From positions 1-29,994 of the forward strand of contig JAJZGH010000017.1 in the NCBI GenBank assembly GCA_021798635.1: 29,994 bases of DNA. The letters are read 5' to 3'. Under the pieces are notes generated by a model. It had not been told where the DNA came from. It made no database searches and worked only from the letters and a program-made list of their open reading frames with translations. Shown here piece by piece: positions 25,621 through 29,994 of this stretch. The position numbers were made by a program, and so were the translations under genes. Origin of the DNA: Planctomycetota bacterium (GTDB lineage Bacteria > Planctomycetota > Phycisphaerae > WQYP01). Position 1 is the stretch's first letter; the number at the start of each line of letters is the position of its first letter.

Positions 25621-26592
25621 CTATTGCTGCTGCTGCTGCTGTTGTTGAACCTGCTCCTCAAGTATCCATGGCACAACGCCGCCCCGGCCGGTGTTGCCGA
25701 AAATCGGCACATTCAATGACGACGTCCGCTCGCCCACCAGGTTGCTGGAAATCTCGGGTAAATCCATGGTATGCACCTCAACTTTCATGGTTTCAGTGGC
25801 ATTGCCACGGTACACGCCTTTATGCGGCGGAACGTCCATGTAGTTCCGCCCGACGGCCATTTTTACAAAATTATCTTTGACTTCACAATTATTGGTCGGG
25901 TCGTAGCCCATCCAGCCGGTGGTGGGAAAATAAAGTTCACACCAGGCATGGGTTTCCGCAGCTCCGCGGAATTGCTGATTTCCGGCATGAATAAAACCGC
26001 TGACATAACGCGCCGGAATGTGCAGCTTACGCGCCAGGCCGATCATTAAATGGGTAAAATCCTGGCACACGCCGCGCCGGTGCTCCAGCACTTCCGCTAT
26101 GGTACTGGAAGCGCTGGTGATGCCTTTTTCGTACACAAATTCCGCATGAATCTTATCCATGATATTCAATGCCACGCGGGCCAGCGATTCACGGCCGGCG
26201 GGCCTGATTTGCTCCGTCAGTTCCGTTAACGCCGGGCAATCCACCACCGGCGCATCCAGGCGCAGCATATCAAATAAACTGTGATCCGTGGGCGCACTGG
26301 GCGGCCACATGTCCGCGGATTGCAGAGTCTGGCGGTCACGATCATAGGTTTGCACCACACTGACGGCCGAAATTTTAACACTCCGATGCAGCTTGTTAAT
26401 AGCAAACGTGTGCACCGTATTGCCCAGCCAGTCAAAGTAACTATGCACCTCCGACGCCGGCCCAATCCCCAGAACAAACGACAAACGATGCTGCAATCTT
26501 TCCTGCCGCGGGGCCATGCGCAATTCCATGACCGTTTCACTAATCAGGGCGGAATAATCCAGTTCGGTAATATGCGTAACCTGAACGAGCAT
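25621..26592 (-). CDS. Transglutaminase-like protein (cluster copy 2) with polyglutamine tail
   Basis: A 323-residue protein with the same layout as the copy at 18587-19459: N-terminal beta domain (MLVQVTHITELDYSALISET), then a transglutaminase core with Cys176 in HRRGVCQDFTHLMIGLARKL, His215 in ETHAWCELYFPTTGW and Asp231 in GYDPTNN. Beyond the core lies a short extension ending in VQ followed by seven more Gln, encoded by a CAG-rich tract. GGAG precedes ATG 26592 by 9 bases. It sits 84 bases behind the alpha-E gene. Together with the DUF2126 protein it makes three transglutaminase units in one cluster, each with an intact triad, so they probably differ in substrate. Confidence 0.92.
   Translation of the reverse strand: MLVQVTHITELDYSALISETVMELRMAPRQERLQHRLSFVLGIGPASEVHSYFDWLGNTVHTFAINKLHRSVKISAVSVVQTYDRDRQTLQSADMWPPSAPTDHSLFDMLRLDAPVVDCPALTELTEQIRPAGRESLARVALNIMDKIHAEFVYEKGITSASSTIAEVLEHRRGVCQDFTHLMIGLARKLHIPARYVSGFIHAGNQQFRGAAETHAWCELYFPTTGWMGYDPTNNCEVKDNFVKMAVGRNYMDVPPHKGVYRGNATETMKVEVHTMDLPEISSNLVGERTSSLNVPIFGNTGRGGVVPWILEEQVQQQQQQQQ
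25624..25647 (-). repeat. CAG/CAA microsatellite at the end of the transglutaminase gene
   Basis: Eight glutamine codons directly before the stop, CAA CAA then five CAG then CAA. Such a tract can vary by slippage; here every unit change keeps the frame and only lengthens or shortens the tail. Confidence 0.8.
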
Positions 26593-26676
26593 TCAATAAA
26601 ACTCCAAAACACCGCTTCCATTTTGCTGCGGACGCTATCTCACTATCAACAATCCGCCGGCCCGGGCGCTTACCAT

Positions 26677-27750
26677 TTATCCCATCACCAGTTCCATGCG
26701 CGAGGCCTCCTCACCGGAACGCATCAGCCATTGCTCCTGCACCGCAATGGAAGCATCGGCGGCGGAGTTGCGTATCTGTTCAAGAAATGCCAGCAGCCCC
26801 TTGTCCTGCGTGGGCGCTGCTCGGGAATATTGCAGTTCCGCAAATAAGCGCCCCAGCCGGCGCTGCGCATCGCGTCCGGCGTCCGCCGCCAGAACGGAAC
26901 GAATCCGATCCACCGCTTCCAGCGCATGGCGAACACAGAAATGAACGCTGCGCGGAAATGTCGGCTCAAAAAGAATAAATCCAGCCACCAGGCCGGGATC
27001 AATTTCGCCCACATTAGCGCGGCGAAAAGCTTCAATGGAACAGCAGGATCGCAAAACCGCCATCCAGTGAATCACGCGCGCCGCCGGATCCAATGTGGCC
27101 ATACAGTCCATCCGGTACAATGTCTGATATTTCGCCAGCAGAATCCGGCAGGTCATATCCGCCCGTTCGAGATATTTGGACAGTTGAATAAACATCCACA
27201 CCTGCCCATGGTCAATGGTTTGATCCGCCAGCCCCTGCAACAGCAGCGAACCCGTCAGCATCTGGCGGAAAAATTCCTGCGGGGAATCATCAAAACGCGC
27301 CACCGCGTCATCCGCTTTCAGCGACCAGTACAGCGTATTAAGCTGCTCCCACATTTCATTGGAAATGCTTTCGCGGATGGATCGGGCATTTTCCCGTGCT
27401 TTGGTCAGGCAACTCATCAGACTAATGGGGTTGGAAGCATCCAACGCCATGTATTTAGCTACACCCATCAATGCCTGAATGGGCGTATGTTCGGGCTTGA
27501 CCAGCTCCGGCAGCATGTGTTCCTGCCATGTGATTTTCAATACGTCCACCACCGCCTGATGCGAGAGGTCCGGTGCCAGTTCCTCCGCACCGGTTAATGA
27601 ATCCACACTGACCATCAGAATACGCGCAATATGTTCAGCGCGTTCAATGTACCGACTCATCCAATAACTGGCGTCCGCTACCCGGGCCAGCAGTGCTCGC
27701 GGTAAACGCGGAGCCGTCCGGGATGATGTTAATAATGCCGCGCGCGTCAT
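26677..27750 (-). CDS. Alpha-E domain protein (DUF403)
   Basis: A 357-residue, almost wholly helical protein. It opens with the family signature [20 protein letters not shown] and contains [36 protein letters not shown] and [20 protein letters not shown], the repeated R-E-N-A/ERA pattern of DUF403. Alpha-E proteins occur with circularly permuted ATP-grasp amidoligases and are thought to be part of their complex; no enzymatic activity is established. Its ATG overlaps the TGA of the ATP-grasp gene (ATGA, 4-base overlap) and GGAGA lies 7 bases before it, so the two are translationally coupled. The same pair is found fused in one protein at 19497-22064. Confidence 0.94.
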   Translation of the reverse strand: MTRAALLTSSRTAPRLPRALLARVADASYWMSRYIERAEHIARILMVSVDSLTGAEELAPDLSHQAVVDVLKITWQEHMLPELVKPEHTPIQALMGVAKYMALDASNPISLMSCLTKARENARSIRESISNEMWEQLNTLYWSLKADDAVARFDDSPQEFFRQMLTGSLLLQGLADQTIDHGQVWMFIQLSKYLERADMTCRILLAKYQTLYRMDCMATLDPAARVIHWMAVLRSCCSIEAFRRANVGEIDPGLVAGFILFEPTFPRSVHFCVRHALEAVDRIRSVLAADAGRDAQRRLGRLFAELQYSRAAPTQDKGLLAFLEQIRNSAADASIAVQEQWLMRSGEEASRMELVMG

Positions 27751-29189
27751 CGTTTGTTCTCCGATTCAAGTACCCATGTATCTTTGCTGCCCCCGCCTTG
27801 TGAACTGTTGACCACCAGCGAACCTTCCCGCAATGCCACACGCGTCAAACCGCCCGGCATCACCGTAATTTTTTCCCCATAAAGAATATAGGGCCGCAGA
27901 TCAATCCGCCGCCCCCGCAGAGCGCCATCCACCAAACTGGGCTGCTGGCTTAACTGCACCACCGGCTGAGCAATAAAATTTCTCGGATTATCACGGATCT
28001 TACAGGCAAACTCGTCGCGCTCGGCCGGCTCGGCCTGATGCCCCATCAACATCCCATAACCGCCGGCCTCATTGGTGGCTTTGACCACCAACTGATCCAG
28101 ATGTTCCAGCACATATTTTCGATCATCCGGGCGGCTGCAAATGTATGTCGGCACGCTTTGCAGGATCGGCTCTTCCGCCAGATAAAAGCGGATCATATCC
28201 GGCACAAACGGATAGATCGCTTTATCATCCGCGACACCCGTTCCCACGGAATTCGCCAATGCCACATGCCCCAGTCGGTAAACATTCATCAGCCCCGCCA
28301 CGCCGAGCATGGAATCGGGCCGAAAACATAGCGGATCCAGAAAATCATCATCCACCCGGCGATAAATCACATCCACCCGCCGCAGGCCTGCGGTAGTCCG
28401 CATGTAAATGTAATTATCTTCCACCAGCAAATCCCGCCCCTCCACCACTTCCACGCCCATTTGCCGCGCCAGAAAACTATGCTCAAAATAGGCCGAATTA
28501 AATACCCCGGGCGTGAGCACCACGATGCAGGGGTCTTCAACTTCCGGCGGAGCCAGATGTTTAAGACACCGCAGCAGATTATGCGGATAATCTTCAATGG
28601 GACGCACCCGCGCCGTTTGAAATAAGGCCGGGAACACCCGTTTCATAACCGCCCGGTTTTCCAGCACATAGCTCACACCACTGGGCGTGCGGCAATTATC
28701 CTCCAACACCAGATAATTGCCCTTGGCATCGCGGATCAAATCCGTTCCGCAGATCGTAATATAAATATCCCGCGGAATATTGACGCCGATCATTTCGCGC
28801 CGGAACATTTTGGCACCGTAAATTAATTCGGCGTCAATAATCTTTTCGCGCAGAATATCCTGCTTGTGATAAATATCGTGGCAGAAGAGGTTTAACGCGA
28901 TCATCCGTTGTATAAGCCCGCGTTCCAGATGCGCCCATTCCTGATCGGGAATAATGCGGGGAATTAAATCAAAGGGGAATATCTTTTCCACGCCCAGGGT
29001 ATCTTTATAAACCGTAAAGGTGATACCCTGATTGCGGAAGCACAGGTCCGCCATGCGGCTGCGATGCTGCAAAGCCGTCATTCCAAGATCATGGACCCGG
29101 GAATACAACGCGTCGTAGTGCGGCCGTGGGCAATCGGGCTTTTCAAACATTTCGTCGAAAAGCCCATCAATCTCATAACCCTGAAACAT
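27747..29189 (-). CDS. Circularly permuted type 2 ATP-grasp protein
   Basis: A 480-residue predicted ATP-dependent amide ligase of the DUF404/DUF407 family. Visible blocks: [114 protein letters not shown], the glycine-rich loop [14 protein letters not shown], and the C-terminal [11 protein letters not shown]. It is collinear with the first 500 residues of the fusion protein at 19497-22064 and clearly paralogous. AAAGGGA lies 9 bases before ATG 29189, with a promoter further upstream, so this is probably the first gene of the cluster. It is followed by alpha-E with a 4-base overlap. The acceptor and the amino acid added are unknown. Confidence 0.94.
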   Translation of the reverse strand: MFQGYEIDGLFDEMFEKPDCPRPHYDALYSRVHDLGMTALQHRSRMADLCFRNQGITFTVYKDTLGVEKIFPFDLIPRIIPDQEWAHLERGLIQRMIALNLFCHDIYHKQDILREKIIDAELIYGAKMFRREMIGVNIPRDIYITICGTDLIRDAKGNYLVLEDNCRTPSGVSYVLENRAVMKRVFPALFQTARVRPIEDYPHNLLRCLKHLAPPEVEDPCIVVLTPGVFNSAYFEHSFLARQMGVEVVEGRDLLVEDNYIYMRTTAGLRRVDVIYRRVDDDFLDPLCFRPDSMLGVAGLMNVYRLGHVALANSVGTGVADDKAIYPFVPDMIRFYLAEEPILQSVPTYICSRPDDRKYVLEHLDQLVVKATNEAGGYGMLMGHQAEPAERDEFACKIRDNPRNFIAQPVVQLSQQPSLVDGALRGRRIDLRPYILYGEKITVMPGGLTRVALREGSLVVNSSQGGGSKDTWVLESENKR

Positions 29190-29233
29190 AGAAGCCAGTC
29201 CCTTTCTAACTCGGACCAGCCCCCGCCAATCTC

Positions 29234-29263
29234 ATTATGCCCCAGATCCCCCCCGAAAAGCAA
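29234..29263 (-). promoter_or_regulatory. Promoter in front of the amidoligase cluster
   Basis: On the minus strand TTGCTT (29258-29263) and CATAAT (29234-29239) are spaced by 18 bases, giving a leader of roughly 40 bases before ATG 29189. The rest of the 275-base gap up to 29465 holds the two REP-like copies and two small GC-rich hairpins (29308-29327 and 29352-29366) with no convincing terminator for minus-strand transcripts. Confidence 0.5.
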
Positions 29264-29397
29264 CCCGTGACCAGGAGTTTGACACCGCGGGCGTTGTAAT
29301 TTTTCCGGGCGGGGTAAAAAAGCCGCCTTTTCACAGGAATGCTCAAGCCCACCGGGATAAACCCGGCGGCTCGCCGGTCGAGCTGATGCGCCCGCGA

Positions 29398-29455
29398 AAA
29401 AGGTGTCAGGTACCTTTTATCAGGCCGGTAAAAAAAAGGTGTCAGGTACCTTTTT
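29398..29455. repeat. Two direct copies of the REP-like palindrome
   Basis: Copies at 29398-29418 and 29434-29455 share the core AAAAGGTGTCAGGTACCTTT, identical to the right arm of the inverted repeat at 703-750. Here both copies point the same way, 15 bases apart. They start 9 bases after the stop codon of the partial minus-strand gene. Each copy can fold on its own (AAAAGGT with ACCTTTT). Confidence 0.8.
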
Positions 29456-29464
29456 GGGGAAACG

Positions 29465-29994
29465 CTAGCGCTTCACGTTTTTCAACTGTCCTATAATCCG
29501 TTTGATTTGATCGAGAATCGCGGCTTTTTGCGCTTTTAACGCTGCCATATGCCGGGCGCTAGCGAAGCCCTGATCATTGGTGATGTGGAAATCCACGTTG
29601 ACGAGGGCCACATTTTGTTTGGCCAGAGCTACACGCAAAATGGCCGCCAGATACTGTTCTTGCGACTTACTCGCCCCACCGGCCTTCATGGCCGCCGCAT
29701 ACGCCAAGCCCGCTTTCCCCATCGCCTCTTGAGCCTCTGCCAAAGCGTCCTGGCTTTGCACATCGCGTATCCAGATTTTTCGCGGATCATTAGGCTTAAG
29801 GTTCCGCTTTTTCAGTTGCCAGTACGCTAAATCCTGCATATTAGAATCCAGCAGCGCCCGCGACCGGGCGGCAAGTTCTGCCGATCGCAATTGCCGAACC
29901 GCCACTGCATTCGCTTTTGTGGACGACTTTTTGAGTTGGCGTAATTGATCAAACGCCTGGGCTGCCAGCCACTGCTGATGATCGCTTTGCTTGG
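29465..29994 (-). CDS. Unidentified Ala/Gln-rich helical protein, 3' part
   Basis: The frame is open to the right edge of the window (upstream in-frame residues read KQSDHQQWLAAQAFDQLRQL), so the start lies outside. About 175 residues are visible. They are rich in Ala, Lys, Gln and Leu with heptad-like spacing (LAEAQEAMGKAGLAYAAAMK; MAALKAQKAAILDQIKRIIG), suggesting helices or a coiled coil. One sharper segment, DPRKIWIRDVQSQDALA, may be a conserved motif, but I do not recognise a family. A GTG at 29905 could serve as an internal start but has no clear ribosome site. It is followed at once by the two REP-like copies. Confidence 0.6.
   Translation of the reverse strand, partial: KQSDHQQWLAAQAFDQLRQLKKSSTKANAVAVRQLRSAELAARSRALLDSNMQDLAYWQLKKRNLKPNDPRKIWIRDVQSQDALAEAQEAMGKAGLAYAAAMKAGGASKSQEQYLAAILRVALAKQNVALVNVDFHITNDQGFASARHMAALKAQKAAILDQIKRIIGQLKNVKR

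Noticed and set aside
29308..29331. GGCGG/CCGCC hairpin followed by TTTT as a terminator
   Set aside because: The T tract is on the plus strand, but both flanking genes are transcribed from the minus strand.

Overview
The window looks like chromosome of a Gram-negative bacterium, most likely a planctomycete of the Phycisphaerae type. This is an inference from gene content: a PEP-CTERM sorting tail, LpxI (lipid A synthesis), a Tat-exported GH35 enzyme, a DsbD-like reductase, and REP-like palindromes between genes. No rRNA, tRNA, CRISPR array, phage gene or complete insertion sequence was seen.

Left part (1-8 kb, all + strand): the 3' end of a PEP-CTERM protein with an intrinsic terminator and a perfect 20-bp inverted repeat behind it; a secreted YceI-like protein; hisD overlapping lpxI; an APH/CotS-type phosphotransferase; a small XRE regulator; and a dsbD-like thiol:disulfide reductase. 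The leaders of hisD and of the dsbD-like gene share an arrangement: TATAAT, then CCGAGTA, then CTCGGACAGGCT.

Middle part (8-18 kb): a large exported protein of unknown function (+) converges on a small caspase/CHAT-like protein with a Tudor-like N-terminus (-). The caspase-like gene lies behind an acyl desaturase (-). A Tat-exported GH35 beta-galactosidase (+) converges, with abutting stop codons, on a minus-strand group: PCD/DCoH dehydratase, MGDG-synthase/UgtP-like glycosyltransferase and queA. QueA carries an in-frame, repeat-derived insertion.

Right part (18-29.2 kb, all - strand): a compact gene cluster read in the order circularly permuted ATP-grasp, alpha-E, transglutaminase-like, transglutaminase+DUF2126, ATP-grasp/alpha-E fusion, transglutaminase-like, SRAP/HMCES. 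This is a large, partly duplicated version of the predicted amidoligase/peptide-tagging systems built from these families. It has two ATP-grasp units, two alpha-E units and three transglutaminase-like units with intact Cys-His-Asp triads. Its product is not known. A promoter is visible in front of the first gene. Two direct copies of the same REP-like palindrome seen near base 700 lie beyond that promoter, followed by the 3' end of an unidentified alanine- and glutamine-rich protein.

Several start codons were moved inward from the longest reading frame, because a promoter overlaps the longer N-terminus or because a good Shine-Dalgarno sequence points to an internal start.
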